64,000 nucleotides of DNA from Varroa destructor (GCF_002443255.2 NW_019211456.1:14716229-14780228), one strand, 5' to 3'. Shown: positions 14,301 through 29,605, counted from the first letter of the stretch. Notes: generated from the letters alone by a model not told the origin. Numbers and translations: made by a program.

Positions 14301-17300
14301 AGACAATTTGCAACTCTTTTTACTCTTTTAGGGGGCGAATATAGACCCCACAGACTAGATAATTCGCGCCTCAAGGTTTCAAACTGAAAACGATAACTGA
14401 AAGAGTCGGAAGGCAACAAGCCAATTTTCCCATCAGTACATGACATTGAGGCTGACGAGAAAATACGAGGAAGCAAAGGAGCACAGTTGTTCCTGCCAGC
14501 CTATTCACTATCTTGTCCTCTGTCCCTCCAAGCAGCGCCGTACCCTAGAGAACGTCATTCTCCTCCGGGGCTGCGGACAACGGGGTACGAAAGGATAACA
14601 ATCGAACACTGGAAAATAAGCAACTGTGAGGAAAAGCCTATGCGAATCTGTCTGTGTCCGTAGGGAGTGTAGTACAGTTGAAAGTTGCCTGGAAACGCCG
14701 AAGGCGAAAGGGCACTGAGACCGGAAATAGAGGCCGTTTATAGGGAGGGGCTGAACAATCACTCTTGGCTTGGAAACGCAGGCTGGATAAAACTCGGAAA
14801 GCGGGCACTGTTGTTGAATCAATGTTGACACCGCGTCTGTTCATATCTGCATCTTGAAGCAAATCTCTTCGAATGAGTGAAAAATATAAACGTCAGTCAC
14901 ATAAGTGAGCTGCTGTCCAGGAGTTTCCGATTTCCGCCTACTCCCTAGAAGGTGGAAAATCTAAAACACTAATAGATTTGTCATTGTAGCTTTTGCGTAT
15001 ATATTAGAGAAACACTAAAGAAAGTGGCTGGTGTTTTTTGTTGGCAGTCGTCCAGACGTTTTCAGTATTTTACCAAATATTGAAAGAGGCCGAATAATTA
15101 CTTAAGACCGACAAAGATTTGAATACGATCGAGTTAGACACCGCCGTTATCAATTTTACTGTTCTAATAAATGAAAGATACTGATTACTATATAAGTAAT
15201 GGAGGTGTTTCGAGACATTTCTGTGGATGCGTGAATGCCTGTATATATCCAGATTTAGGCTAGTTAAGCTGGGGTTGTAAAGTTTGCGATGGTAAAGCGA
15301 ATAAAATGCCATAAGCGAACTTTTGCTTGCTAGACTGAATCCGCTGATAGCGAAATACGTTTTTTTTTTTCGCGACTAAGCTGCCGGAATGAGTCTTAAA
15401 TTTAAATCAATCTAAAACAAACAATAGGGCGGTGTAAGCACTCGAATTTTTGACAGAAGATCCGTTTTCCAATAAGTCGTTGGCCTTTTCTGTCTTAGTC
15501 TATGTGGTTACAATTGCGTTTCGAATAAGAATAAAAGAGTGGATACAAGAAACACATCGAAACAATGCGGACGCAGAAAAGGGTGGCATTGACGTTTGGC
15601 CAAAATAAAATGCGGAAGAGAGCTTCTACATTTAAATAACTTCTCGGCTTACCTGTCGGCTGCCCAAGTAATCGGCCATGTTTTGCATTTCTAATGCAGG
15701 CGGCGACGATGACATGAAACGATTTCGATAAAAAACTTTCCACTGGCAAACTAGCTAGTCATCTTGCGTAGGTAGTTCTATAGAAGATCCAGGGACACGA
15801 AGGGTTTCGCCCAAAAGAAGGAACACTGAAACTAGGCTGCAGCACTTGAAAAAAGATTTTTATCGTTGATGACAATCACAGATCGCTGTGACAAAGAATA
15901 GGCTTAGATAGTCTCTAATACGGAACAAAAGTGATAAGCAAGTGATACTTAGTCGAGGTGACACGCATCTTATTTTTCGATAGAAGAGAAAAGGTTCGGA
16001 TCCCAAGAAAGTTTGCACTGAGATTTTTCGCAGAACATTTTTTCTCATAGTTGCAACGTCCCAAATATTACGGTATTTTGGTAGAATATTAAAATCTATT
16101 TTAGTTCGGTCTATTAGAATAGCGAAAGGCCTTCAAGCCAGTAAACAGGAACATAAAGAGATAGCTGCACCTCAAACCTACTCACAATAGTGAGCTTCTA
16201 GGGCTCAATGAAACTAGATATGCCATAAAGTGACATTGAGATGCATTCAAGAGCGCGTGCTATCAGGCGACAATAGCAGATGTCCATAAATCCTTCAGAG
16301 TCGCCTCTTGGTATGCCGCCGTCATCAAATCATTGACGATGATGAGGATAAGGCTAAGCAGAGCCAAGGCGATTGAACACGTTCACTGGTCCAATTGAAT
16401 CGGACTGTCACGTTTCGTTAATCTTCATTGGCACAATCAAAGATAAGACGTAGCACAATGCATCTATTGCGTGTATCACTTTGGAGAATCACATATAGGA
16501 CGTAATGATCACCTAGCTTTGATTCCAGGTATAGGGGGCAGTTCGTTCTGTGCTGAGAGACAGCTGTCTGACTAATGCCCAACAGTAAAAACATATGTAG
16601 AAGCCAGGCTTTGTCGATGGCTAAGGCTCTTCTGTGGAAACAAACTTTTACGGTGACTAAAGTCTTGGATCGGAACTCCCGTAACTCACAGATTCACATG
16701 GGTCTGGATCTTTCCGGTACTATCGATACCCACAGTACTAATTTTGCGATAACTGTTTCGTCTGGGCTGTCAATCCCCAGCAGGCATGAAGGAGTCGGTC
16801 AGAACTTGCACTGGTTTGGGTCCATGCGCGGTAGGACGATGGCCGTTGTAACTGATGGTCTGAGTTGGCCAGACCCATTTTTCCATACTATCTAACGGCA
16901 GTATGTTATTTACTGTCATTTCTCCACTAACTGAATTGCCGTAATGTTAAACGAGGTATTTTCACAATTACCTTCCCGATCTATGTCAGTTCATCCAATA
17001 ATAAAGCACAGCTGATTTTAAACTCTAGTATTATCCGCACCGCAAGCAAAACGACCTTTCGACGTATAGATTTAATCATTGATCATGGGTCACATAGCTT
17101 AAAAATTATGCATTAGATTTCTATGCTTATTTTTCCCAACCCCATATTGTGCTATCACATCCAGTCGCTTCGCGTTCAAAATCGCTCGCCCTTTAAATCG
17201 TGGCCCTAGTCGATCGTAAATTTCCTTGTAGGATGTTCGCGGCACACAATGAAAGGCACACCAGTCGCTTGGTGTCGTCCTCAGGCCGTTGTGATTCGTG

Positions 17301-20300
17301 CGGCCCCCGTCTCGACGTTTTAGTTGTCGTAGTGGGCGTTCATAGCAGACAACAGATCAAGTACAGGGAAACTGTGCAGGGATGATTTGTGACATTTCAA
17401 TTAATTCAAAATGAGAGTCTCATCGAGTCTTTCCGGATTCAGCATTAGAAGAAAGATTCAAAGGCGTTGCCATCTTGCAGACGTTAACGACATTTAAGGA
17501 GATAAAATTTTAAAACACATATAAATGGCTTGACAGAAGCGGCAAACCTATTACCGGGTCTACAGTGGAGCAAAGAGGATCTGATCAAACGCGGTCATCG
17601 AAATACGGATGTTTTTGTGATGTTCTCAGAGAATTGTCCTAAAAAGCTGCAAAGGCAACGCTAAGATGTCCTTTATAGAAAGATTTAAATCTTCACCAAT
17701 GATATGAATATTTCTCTACTTGTCGCTGTTGACTTCCTTGCAAAAAATTACATTTTCTAATAGTATTTCAAACCACCAACAACAATAACAACAGCAAAAA
17801 GACAAGATTATTACGTTGTATACGTCTGCCACACGCACACCAGGACTCCACTTTCATTCTACCATATAATAAGAAATGCAATGTACATAGCCACTCGTAC
17901 ATTGTGACAGTTACCAACAGGATGTCCTAGATAAACTTTTCTTTTCAAGACCCGCCAATGCACGTAAGTACGCTCTCTTATTGAGCAGTTATCTTCTTTA
18001 GGTTGCTTTGCTTTTGAACCAGAGATCATTGTACTGCTCCTTTTTGTCTATACTGTCCAAGCGTTTACGGCGGTCTTTCAAAATTATAAGCAAGCTGCTT
18101 CAGAATTTTATTTAAATGGCCTGGCTTAGTGAACTTGAAGCTGTTTGTTTACAGAGATAAAATGACGATCTCCCTTTTTTTTTCGGTGTTCTGCAAAATG
18201 TCGAAAACGTTGTCGTTGGCGTACCCGCCGGTTTTCGCTAACAGCAAACATAACGTATTCGTCCACGTATAATTGTACGTCATATTAGTAGTACACTGAT
18301 AAACTTTTGATAACGTTAGAAGAATTTTGTTTGGAAAATAAACCTTACCATGACGTAAGCAGAGTACAATGTTTTAGATTAGCATAACATCGCTGCATTC
18401 TGATGCGTTCCGCGTGAACTCCGTTCGGATAACCTGCTCGTATTCCAACCCATGTATATATAGGCCTCTCTCCCTCCATATATATTGTCATAAGAATGTC
18501 AGCTATACTACACTGGTGTCGAAAGACGACCAGTTTTTGTAAAAGCATATAATACTTTTGCCACATTCGCAGCCAGAGGCCCCATGTTTTGATTCAAAAT
18601 TCATCTGTCGGCGTTTCCTTCCGACTATCTAATTAGTTACTGTCAGCCACCTAGCTAGACTGGCTTCATTCATTACAAATACTCGATTGGAACTACATAT
18701 ACTCTTTTCCGCATCGGCATTTTCTGCCGTCGGATCCAATGGTGCACTCCTTGTTAGGGTTCGAAGAATGACTGAAAATTGGAGCGTTCGTGCATGTACG
18801 TTCGTACGCAGGCGTAACGCGCGATATGCCGAATCACCGAAAGACGATGACAAGGGCAAGCCTGAAAAAAATGTACCCATTCATAGTACTGGATAAAAAC
18901 GCGCACATATAAACAAGTAGAATCCTTAAAGCTGTAGATATTCTAAGACATATAGATAAATGTCGATTGGCTTGACATTTTCAGGTCACAGGCTTTTACT
19001 TGCCGGCGTAAATAAACAGATACCGTACTTAGACTGTATCTATCGGAGTCGAATTCTTATTAGTATTACTAGTCAGGATTTGCGTGTCCGACTTCGCCGA
19101 TGAGCGAGGTTTCCACCGGAATACTATATTATTATGACACAGGGCGTACAACAGACGAAAAAGTTGCATCAAGTTAATGAATGAATAGCTAGAAGTAATA
19201 TGAACATAGGAAAAATCATGGCTGGCGAGATCGAAACACCTTTTATTGTTAGTGCTATAATAGCGTTTATAGAAAAATACGACCAGACTCCGGTATTGGT
19301 AGGGAGGACAGCATGATACGGTCGGCGCGACTTCGTACGTGTACATTGGGAATCGAAAGCGAAATGGTTTGTAATAGCGGTAGCCACCATCTCAGAAAAC
19401 TGAAGTAAAAACACACTTAAATTTTTTTCGCGAATTGTGCAAAGGTCACTCACTCACTCACTTAATAACGCTGTTAAATGCTCAGTGATCAACGCTAGGT
19501 TGAAGTATGTCGAGAAACAAGTTTTACAAATGTAGCTTGCGTAACCTTAACAAAAATTTTTTCTTCGACAACAAGGACCTCTATACGTAGCCATGACACG
19601 TCCACTTGGGTGTATCTAACGATCTTATATAATCGCACATAGTTAGTCCTGTCTCGCATCGGGAATATATTACTACACGTCTAGATAATAAGTAACCGTG
19701 AAGAAAACCACAACGCCAATTAGCGTTTGCATATTACCCCCTGCCCTGCCCCTTGTACTACAACAAGTATGAGACATGGCTCGTCTGATCGTATGGTTTA
19801 CTCCATTTAATGATGGCTGGTGTCGCCAGCAGAACGAACTACAATACATATAAACCGTAAAGCAGTTGAACTGCGACTCAACGCTACACAGCAATCAAAC
19901 GAAAATGATGAGCTTCAATTTCGTCAGTGTCTGGCTTTTGAGCTCTGCTTCAGAAGTACGTCATCTTTCTTTCGGCGTCCACAGAGATGCTCTAGCGCCT
20001 TCGCTACACATACGCTGTCAGTACGCTAACAGACGGACATCGTTGCTACAATAGAACTCTATGATTATTCGACGAACCGGAGGAACGTTGCTATTTGGCT
20101 TTGTTGGTTGTTGAAGTTGCTATTGATAAATGTCATATGCGGATATGCGTATTTTTTAAACGATATGCGACTAGTTCTCAATGAATATCAATGACGGCCT
20201 ATGGCCGATCTACAACGTTTCTAGCGAGATGAGCATCTCCTCCCTTTATTCGCGTGAGATTGATTGAGCCGTGGTTTACTTCGTTCGCCAATAAAACCAC

Positions 20301-23300
20301 AATACACATCGGTGCCACTCCCACACCATCAGTAAAGTAACAACGGCAATGGCGCACACGAAATCGTTCCTTTGTTGGTTGCTGGTACTTGGAAATTGTC
20401 TATAGCTGGGGTTGTTCCCCTGGTGCTTTCTGTTTATGCTTAGACAAGTTATTGCTTAGTGACATATTCTGTTCTAAAGATTTTTCTGGCAACCCCTGCT
20501 AGGCGAAGCAAAAGCAGGGATGTCGTAGTACCTAAAACATCGTTTATTTTAAACGACTACTGTTTACAGTCAACGACTAGACAAGAGTAGTGAGCACTGC
20601 TTCGAACCATTAAGACAAGCGGCAGTTGAGTAAAACTAAAGGCGAAAAAGCCATGGGAAATGAACGTGTGCAGACTTTAAGCTTTACCGTATTTCTACCT
20701 GCTAAGCTTAACAGATCTGCTTGGAGCATTGATGTGTTGGAAATGAATTTCTCTACAGACCAGTTACGCGCAATGGTCGAAGACGACAGAGAAGCCAAGT
20801 TTCGCTCTGTATTTCTCAAATGCAACAAGCTTGGCTTCCATTTGACATCGATGGGCCAACAGTATCTGAGGCCGTCTTGTGTAAACAGTTGTCTATACGT
20901 GTTGTAATGAAAGATTACGCCAGCTGAGTAGTAGCGTTCAAAAGCATTTCGAACATCGGTACATTTGGAAATCGATTATCGACTCAGTTAAGCCTTCATT
21001 GATAATAGTATCTTACAAAACAGTTCCGTGCAACAATCAACGTGAAGTCGCTTGATTTTTGAATACAGAGTTTCTCCGGACTAGGAGTAACATGGAGCCA
21101 CCTCGAATGGTCAAGAGAAAAATTTCGGTAGCAAACGCTATCATTGTATAGCCCAGGCTGCGTAGCAATCCACGATTCTTTCGCACGTGTTTGTACAATG
21201 AAGGGTGCGTCGGTTTAATGAACAGTATGTTTTACGAATCTCGAGATGGCAACTTCTAAATATCTATGTAGCAAGCGGAAGTCATTTGGAAGGCAGTGAC
21301 TCTTTTTCTTTCAGAATACACCTAGTATGTGCGTTTCAATAGGTTTTATGACATGAGCTCGAAGCCTGTAAATCTCTACGGGTCACCTTGATAGGCGCTC
21401 GATACTTGAGCATTCAAGAACCCATCATGACCTGTTATGACGAAATGCTCGGCAATCATTCTCATCTCATAGTTTCAGACCTACCGTTTAAGACGTAAAA
21501 AACCTGAATGATCAATTAACGACGTTTTTCAGGATACAATTAGTCTAGTTTGTAGGACCAAATGAACCTAATGGTACTTTACGATGGATCAGTGTTGCAA
21601 CATCGGAGTTCTTCTCGCAACTAACTCAAAGCAGACAACTCATCGTTAAACACAAATCACATCGTTTACGAAGCGCGGAATTGTTCTTTAGTGTTTCGTG
21701 AAAAATGCAGTTTTTGATATCTGGCTTTATCTGCGTTCTGCGCTCTGCCAATATCATAATAAAGCACTGCAAAAGACAGTGTAGAAACTAGCACGGAGTT
21801 GTTTCCAAAGGTCGGAATGGAGCTAGCAGTAGAAGCTGATACAGGGACCAAATACGAGAGCCCGAATCAATACTGCTTACTGGTGGATGTGATTGATTTG
21901 CGCACGCATGCACAATTTAACTTTATTCGTCGTATTTTTACTAAGAAAAATGAAATATAACAGTTTCGGTGTGACATTCAACAGACGGTAGTAAAGTACC
22001 TGAGGAAGTATATTCTTCAGTACAGCTCGTGTCATTTCGTTTTGGGATTACATACTCCTATTATAAACTATGACCGGATAGCCACTGTGGCTGACAAAGC
22101 ATTTGTTGATGATTGCTGGTTGTTACAATGGCTATGATTGTGATCATAGTACGTTTGGCTTTCAAAAAGCGGAACGTTTTATTCTGATAGGACTATCGTT
22201 AAAAAAAAATAAATACGAATGAGTTCTGTTTAGCATTATGAGGTTGTTTTTCTCGTTGAGTATTGCCCGAATTACGCTTCATAAGTTATATGGATCTACA
22301 TGAGTAGATAATTAGGATTTGCCGCTGCTACGAAGTTACCCTTGACTCGTTCCTTCGAATGCAAAATGAAACGTGTAATGTCTCGCCTCAGTGAGTTCAA
22401 TATGCCCCTTAGAGAATTTGATCGCTACCATGCATCAGGGGGCTTCATGAACGTTGACTAGGCTTTTCATCTATCGAATTATAGGTTTGTCTAGGTTTTT
22501 TGATCGCTTTCTGTCTTCGTATTTTATAGCTTCTGGACTATAGGACGCTAAATAACCGTAATAAAATCATCTGGTTCTTTATTAATTTCGTCGGTTGCCC
22601 CGTTCAATAAAGAGCAGATATTTTCACTTTGGTTGTGAAGTTGATGAAGATTATATTTTGTCTTTGCTGGAAATTATCGGTTTCTATATTATTGGTCTCA
22701 ATCACTAGAATATCACTCTATTCGAAGACGTAATCAGTCACATTGATGTTTTGGGGTAATGTCATTTTAATGGTTGGTCTGACCTAGAATGGAAGAATCA
22801 TTATCACTACGTGAATCACTTAATTGAATAAACGAAACGCTCCCCTACGAACAATGCGATATTGGCACCATTTAGCATCATCGAAAGCCAGGCATCTGTA
22901 TTAACGGCGAAAACATCGAAATCTTACAAATATAGTAAGATAATCCAACTATACAACAAGTTTTTATGGATCAGTTGAGTTGTTAAAGACCTTCAGGGAT
23001 CTAAATCGGTTCCATGGTTCCACAAGTGTATATATCAATCAGCAAAGATCATACGTCTGGGAGAAACACATTAAGTACCATTTCAACCGGTGTGTCAGTA
23101 AGGTCTCCTCAGGTGGAGTCGATGAAAAGCCGTCAGCCCCAAAATGATTTATCTCACCATAAGCACTAAAGCGTATAAAAATTGTTTCTAGCTACAAAAT
23201 GGCTTGGATACGAGTAAAGGGTAACGAATATTTTAATGCATGTCAAGGACAGTATGAGCTCGCAGTCGCCAAACCTATTGCTAGTACACTTGCGCACAGA

Positions 23301-25393
23301 CTGACTGCTCAAGGGAGAACACGAAATGAGGCTGTGTATGCGGTCTTATGCTTTTTATTAAGCTAGCTATAAATACGTATTGTATATAAATATCCAGCCC
23401 TCTTAGTATAGACATTTACGGACTTTCAATGACAAACCGCGTAAGCCCTTATCGGGTACGCGGCATCACCATAGACGCCGCGTACGATTATACCCTTCAA
23501 TTGGTCTGTCCGTATTAAGGGAGAATGGATATGTGTGCAACATTTCCAGCGAAATTAGCATTCAAATGAGGCAACAAAGCATAGGAGGTACGTCAGTCAT
23601 TCGAAGAAAAACAAATTTGTAACAGCGGCACCTTCATAGCATCTCTATATTGCTATACCATAGTGTCACATGTGCATTCAAAGATTGAACACTGACTTGT
23701 CGCATCTTGTAAAGATGATTTTTTTCCACGGTGGCGCGCTTTCAAAGCCTCAGACCTACTTTTAGTACACGTGCTCGGCCTTTTGTCTCACGATCCATTT
23801 CCGTTCATCGTTAGAGAGAATCATATCGAAATCATTGGCGTGCAAAATTTAAAAAAACATCGGGAAACTAGACTGAATGATTAACGAAAAATGCCTGATT
23901 AGTACCATGTGCGTGATACTACTATTGACATTTAAAATACTGCACGAGGACTTCTGGTAGTCGAGTACCGACTGGTGGTCTGCATCTCGATTATTTCTGA
24001 ACCTATCTTCTTTTGGCGATAATACTCAACAGAAGATACAGGGAGGGCAATAGGCATAGACCCTCGGTAAACGAGAACCTGTGACTTTGTTTGGTCAGCA
24101 AACCTGTCAGAATCGAATTTAGATGCGTACATTGGGTTAGAAAGACGCGCAAACAGATGTATGGCAGATTCAACAGGATACAGTGACGAATGCAATTTTC
24201 ACACCACCGGAAGGTCATACACATTAGTACTTTCATAACACCCGCGCATATTCAGTACTATAGGAAAATGGTGCGCCCTATTATAAACCCGCTCTTTCTT
24301 GTTACAGTTCACAAACCTCGTACTACAACAGACGCTGGACTAATCTTCAGAGACGGCCGACGTCTCAATACGTTACGTTAGTCGAGTCGGCTTCGGGAAT
24401 GGATGCTGCCTTTAATCGCTGTTATATTTTCAGGATGCACGCTCATATCGGCTGCCGGTACATCGTATAGCGTCGCGGACAGAAAATCAGCACGTTTTCC
24501 GCTACTTCAACACACGTGAAATGAAAACCCAACCCTCGAAGTAGTTCAAGTAATTTGCTTCACGCAATCTATTGCGTGATCCGCACTAATCAGGACAGGA
24601 ATGATAAAATGCTTTGCTTTTTCAACGTACGCATACACAAATGGGATTGCCTGCCCGTAGAACATCCGTATTTCATTAATCGTGTGCCGCATAAAATAGG
24701 AACAAAGTCATATAGATGTGGCGCGCTTGAACCTCAATATTTTAAACCTACAAGATTTCAAATTAATTGCCCTTAAGCCTTCCAACATTTTTTACCAAAT
24801 CAAATCTTCGTAACAAGTACGTTTTTACCAGAATATGATACACGATGGTCGCTGCTGGCCGTTATACTTTGAGCGCCGAAGGCTATCATTTCAAAATGAC
24901 CAAAATTCACAGTTTTTATAAAGGAGAAAATCTATTTACATGATTCGGACTAGTGACAGAGTGCTGATGATAAAATCAGCAATAATCGCTTCGTTTTTAT
25001 AGGGTTGATGTACTGCTCGCGCCGGCGGTAACTACTAGGAAGGGCGAACGTAGCTTCGGCGACCCGTCAGATTTACTGCTCACACAGCATCAACATAGTA
25101 AACTTGGCGATCTGCTCGTTGACTCATCGTGGCAATTGCCGCAACATCTCTTCTTCGAGCTAATATTGAGGAGAATGTTGCTGACGAAACGTCGGATAGG
25201 TTTGTATAAGTAGCAGACTGCTATTGATGTTAGCCAGAATAGTTCAATAGATGTCTGCGTCGTACACTCTAGGGCTTTTATCGACAGAATCACCAACGAA
25301 CAGAGGGGGATTCGTCCAATCAGCAAAAAAAGGCTTTGCGAACGCTTATTTAAATGAACGTCTGCTCGGTGCCTACTGCGTTTTAACAGAAGT

Positions 25394-25450
25394 CCAAGTT
25401 GTATTCTTATATAGAACACCTTACGTGTTCTATATAAGAATACAACTTGG
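25394..25450. repeat. perfect 26-bp inverted repeat with 5-nt spacer
   Basis: The left arm, 25394-25419, begins CCAAGTTGTATT. Its exact reverse complement occupies 25425-25450. The two are separated by CTTAC. There is no mismatch in 26 bp, so it is a recent or selectively maintained hairpin. It is short for a miRNA precursor, and no terminal repeats or target-site duplication are obvious around it. Confidence 0.92.
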
Positions 25451-26275
25451 CGACCCGCATCCTGTTACTAACATAGTAATTATAGCTATATAGTCAGCAG
25501 CAGGGCATGGAGTTGTGACCTTAAATGGTCATGTGCAAGCCTCATTTTGATGCGGTTTAAAGGTTCTCTACTATAGAAGTGATTTGATGAAACCGCGTAG
25601 GGTTTCGAAGAGATTTCGCTAATCAAAAATAAACCTAGTATAGATTAAAGCAAAAACTATTATAATTAGTTTAGGTTGGCCCGTCTAGTGTTACCGGGTT
25701 GTTATCCTTTAACTAGCAAAAAAAATCACTATCCACAGATGCTCAATCGTATATTCCGTAGAGGCCTAGTCACTCGCTAGCTGTGGACACTGTTTGCCAA
25801 ATCGACTTGTCTTTTGTCTCAGCTAAATTTCCTGTCCTTTGGTTTGTCTATGGTTCTCTTTTACTACTTTAACGCCATTGGCTACAAGGACGATTATTCC
25901 TCTGATGACATAATTTGTCCGCGAGATGAGATATTTTACGACTAATAAACACGTGTGCTTTGTTTCTGGTTGTACTATAACTAACGTCTTCTCTTCCATT
26001 CTATTATTCGCATTTGATCGTCTCTTAAAAAACGATAACGATTCCGCGTTCCTTAAAGATGTTGGAGGCTTTATCTGGGGCATTACATTAATCAGTGGTG
26101 GCATTTTTGTTTTGCGCAGCAATGGCCCTTTTTCAGCTCTAATGCGCTTCCCCTGCGTTACAAATCAAGCAGGGCGTACCAAGCGGTCACCAGATCTGTT
26201 CCGTTCAGAGGAGGCGCATTGTGCTAGAGTTGCTAAAATCGGTTTACCAGGCCCAAACCTAATTTGAACCCTTTC

Positions 26276-26480
26276 TAGGCGCCTATTTTTCCCCTGTTTT
26301 TTTTTTGGAGCAGAAAGTTTTCTCGAAAACATTCCTTATCTTTTTCTCTCCATTACATTTTCTCATTCCACTTTTCTTCTTCATACTGAACTTGTTCTTC
26401 AGTCTACGGTTTTCATTCTCCCCTTGACCTCATTACCTTTTCCTTCGTGTTTTTCTTTTATCCTTGCTCTGTTCGTCCTT
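26276..26480. repeat. long pyrimidine-rich tract
   Basis: About 200 bp made mostly of C and T on the plus strand, with several TTTTCT/TTCC runs and one T10 run. It is low-complexity intron DNA. On the plus strand it could act as a strong polypyrimidine tract, but no credible exon follows it. Confidence 0.6.
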
Positions 26481-29400
26481 GGACGTATAGTTGCGTGTGG
26501 TTTTAGGTGTGCGTCTATATAAACATTTTTAGCATATTCTCTGAACAATAAGTTTAGAAGAATCAGGAAGATTTGCCTGCCAGCGTTTCAGAACGATAAT
26601 GGTTTGATCTCGACGATCTCGTTCTTGAATAGTGCAGGATAGCGAGGCTATCGATGCCACAATGCTGCGACTATAACAATAGAAAGGCGGTGGACAACAC
26701 TGACGAGGTGAGGGAAAGCAGTCCTGCAACGGGTGGAGGAGTCTTTCCTTCGGTTTCGTCAGTTCTGCTAACGTCAGATGCAAGCTAACGTAGCGATGAT
26801 ATAAGTAGAACGATGGGCGCGGCAGAACCCGCATATATACAGAGAAGCAACAGAGGCACCGTGCGTGGGAGACGAAGGGAACCCCTGCAACCAACCCTCT
26901 CTCCATCTCTGTGTCGGTGGGTGAAGGTAACGATGACGTCACTGCAATCTAGATATGGGTAGCAGACGCGGCCATAAAAGACAACAAGCGGGCCATACAG
27001 CCGCTGCCTCCCTGCTCGCAGCCAGTTCAACTGTTGGCATTGAATCAACTGCCCGAGTGAGAGAAGGGAGTCACAGAAGGACACTATACTGAGACACGTT
27101 CATAGTATTCCTTGTACGACCGGCAAGGTCATACTGCAGACGGCGCAGTTATAAAATCCATATCAAAAAAAAAAAACAGCGAGATCTAGCTCTTTCTGGC
27201 GGAATTTTTTACATTCGCATCTCTCTATGAAGGGAGAACCGCAGAGAACTGAACAGAACTGCAGGTTAGTTCCAATGATAGGAGAAGAAACGCGAAAACG
27301 ATTCACAGCATCACCTGGTGGTCGCAAACTGGCCGGTGTTGGCCTCATTTTGGAGATGGCCGAAGGCCAGCAATCTCCGTATTTTTTCTTGCTTTATTTT
27401 GGCAGACGACGTAAGCACGCAAAAAGATTAAATAATTCAGTTTAATCAGTATGTTGTAAGCGTATAAATTTACATATTCCATATAAGATGCCCACGGACA
27501 TCCTACAAAGCTTGGAAAATGAATACCAATGAACCAGTAACGGCCGACAAAAGATAATGCTCTTAACAGAGTAGTATGTTTATGTTCGTGTTATTGACAG
27601 GAATCACTCGAGGAACATCATAGTCCCGTGAAAGTTCAGATTATAATATGGGTTCACTATATTGAACGTATTCGCGGCTCATATCGGTAAAGACGATGGC
27701 TAAAAAACATAAGCACTGCTTGAATGCGAAGGGGGGCACGTGAGCTTGCTACAGATTCATGTCACTTGGGAAGGGGCTGGAGCTTAAGACCTGTGCCCTT
27801 CGGGTCGCCGGAGAGACGGCAAGACGCCCTTAAGCGAAGGAAGTATAGGCGTCGCTCGAGTATCTCGACCTACTAAACTTCACTCTGCTAGAATGAGAGA
27901 TACTTTCACCTGGTTTTCAAACTCGTCGTATCTTGTAAACCTTTAGATGCCAATAAAATGCAGCCGATGCAAACGACCGCAATGCTATTATACGGCGAAT
28001 GTATGAAACGATCTTGTCAGATGTATTTTATTCAGCTGTTGTAGAAGTTAGCGTCAGTAATGTCGCTAATTTATACACGAGTCATAAATTGCATATTAGA
28101 GAACGTGTACAGTGAGGAGGTAGTCGCCACGATGCATTCTCTGTGAACGGCCATGATTTCGGGCATACCGAATTTGTATGATTTTCAATCTATTGAATTT
28201 AGATGACATGCGTATGCGTCGCGAAATTGAGCTGTAGACTTTTAAGCTCTAGAGCACTCTTAAATGTATCATATTATTTCCTCTACTCTTCATGTGTAAT
28301 CTTCACTTGAAAATCTTCAAACAAGTTTATCCGTTTAGCACCTGAGCAACAGTTGCAGATCGGTCGGTATGATGCTTCAGTAGATAGATCCCCTGCTGGT
28401 TACCATTTGTCAGTCAGTGCTTTAGCACTGATCTCATCAGCTCTGATTCTCTATGCTTTGTCGGACAATATGTTCATTCACAAGAGTGAAACTGACAGAA
28501 AACTCAGAATTCGCTTCCGTCATCTGTTTCAAATGCCACCCAACGGCCATCTGGAAGCCGCATAAGAATAATAACTGTTTATCGAAAATGTTCCAAACAT
28601 CTGCCGGCCAAAGATGCAGTTCTACTACGCGTAATCTTTTTTGATACCGCTAGCCTACTATGGCCTTTCCGTAGTTAGCGGTAAGTTGGTCGTCTACTGG
28701 CTGGCTACGAGCAGAGAAGGCAAAGACGGAACAGATTCTTGTGAGTAGAGCGCATCCGTGAATGATTACGAATCGGACCTAGCGTCGTCTTCTCTCTTTT
28801 CTACTATAGTGCAGCAGCGACGCCACAGAAAAATAGGATTGGCTCACAGCGATTTCTAGGGAATCTCCAGCAGAACGAATAAAAGAAGACACTGGCCGTA
28901 TTATGTTTACTAAGCTGAACATGCTTCCTCTTTTAATACTAGCATAATGTCTAGAGCAGTAGGAAAAACATATCTATTGCGGTGTCACATGAGTATGTCG
29001 CTAAATAAAAACAGCCTTTTTCTTAGAAAAGGTAACTAATACAGCGACTGCTATGTTCCCATAGACGTTCGATAGGAACCGTTGAGCCGTAAAAAGAGAA
29101 TATTACGCCATGACAACAATTCAGGACAACGAGTTCCTAAATGGTATCAACAGTTAGCCATCGACAAACGAAAAATTAGAAGAGATCAACTCGTGAACAA
29201 AAGCGGCCACTGCCCATAAGGCAATGTTAAAACTGTCGCGTAAGAAATAAAGGATAATTAAGTTCTCCAAGCTTTTGGAGTATGGTCGTGAACCGAATTT
29301 TCGTTGAACAGAACTCGATCATATTGAAAACATCCTCATATTGGTTCCTTCAATGCTGTATCTACACTATATACGCTAGCACCATATAAATAAAAATAAG

Positions 29401-29605
29401 TTAGTGTGTGTGCCGTTAACGGAATTCTAAGAGGCGAACTGTTGCACGTATTTGTATGTTTATTTTTCGTAAGTTTATTTCTTTGGTAATATCTGACCAA
29501 ACACCTTGCGCCAATAGACTTGGTATTCAATGAGCGTTGCGAAACTCATTTCGGTTACCCGTCGTTTCTGCCGTATGTAGATATTTTCTTTTTGGTCAAA
29601 CTTAC

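Larger units (their letters stand above)
4110..29605. other. 25 kb intron with islands of higher GC
   Basis: Lies between the 29.9 kb Ig exon and the 4.1 kb Ig exon. Apart from microsatellites, the CpG-rich island at 7.0-8.1 kb, the 57-bp hairpin at 25.4 kb and a pyrimidine tract at 26.3-26.5 kb (each listed separately), I find no exon with Ig, FNIII or other recognisable coding signature. The longest ORF (171 codons, minus, 12574-13089) has no recognisable domain. It is probably chance, in a region with unequal purines and pyrimidines on the two strands. Confidence 0.5.

Noticed and set aside
20507..20520. AGCAAAAGCAGG, identical to a conserved viral RNA terminal 12-mer
   Set aside because: Twelve bases alone in 64 kb are within chance, and nothing viral surrounds it.
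20626..20907. 93-codon plus-strand ORF
   Set aside because: Coding-like composition but no recognisable domain, splice context or signal; left out for lack of support.
25926..26267. 113-codon plus-strand ORF with an open antisense frame
   Set aside because: No family recognised, and both strands are open over the same bases, which suggests chance.
26529..27084. Overlapping minus-strand ORFs of 137 and 99 codons
   Set aside because: Two frames open over the same GC-richer DNA with no motif in either; typical of composition-driven ORFs.
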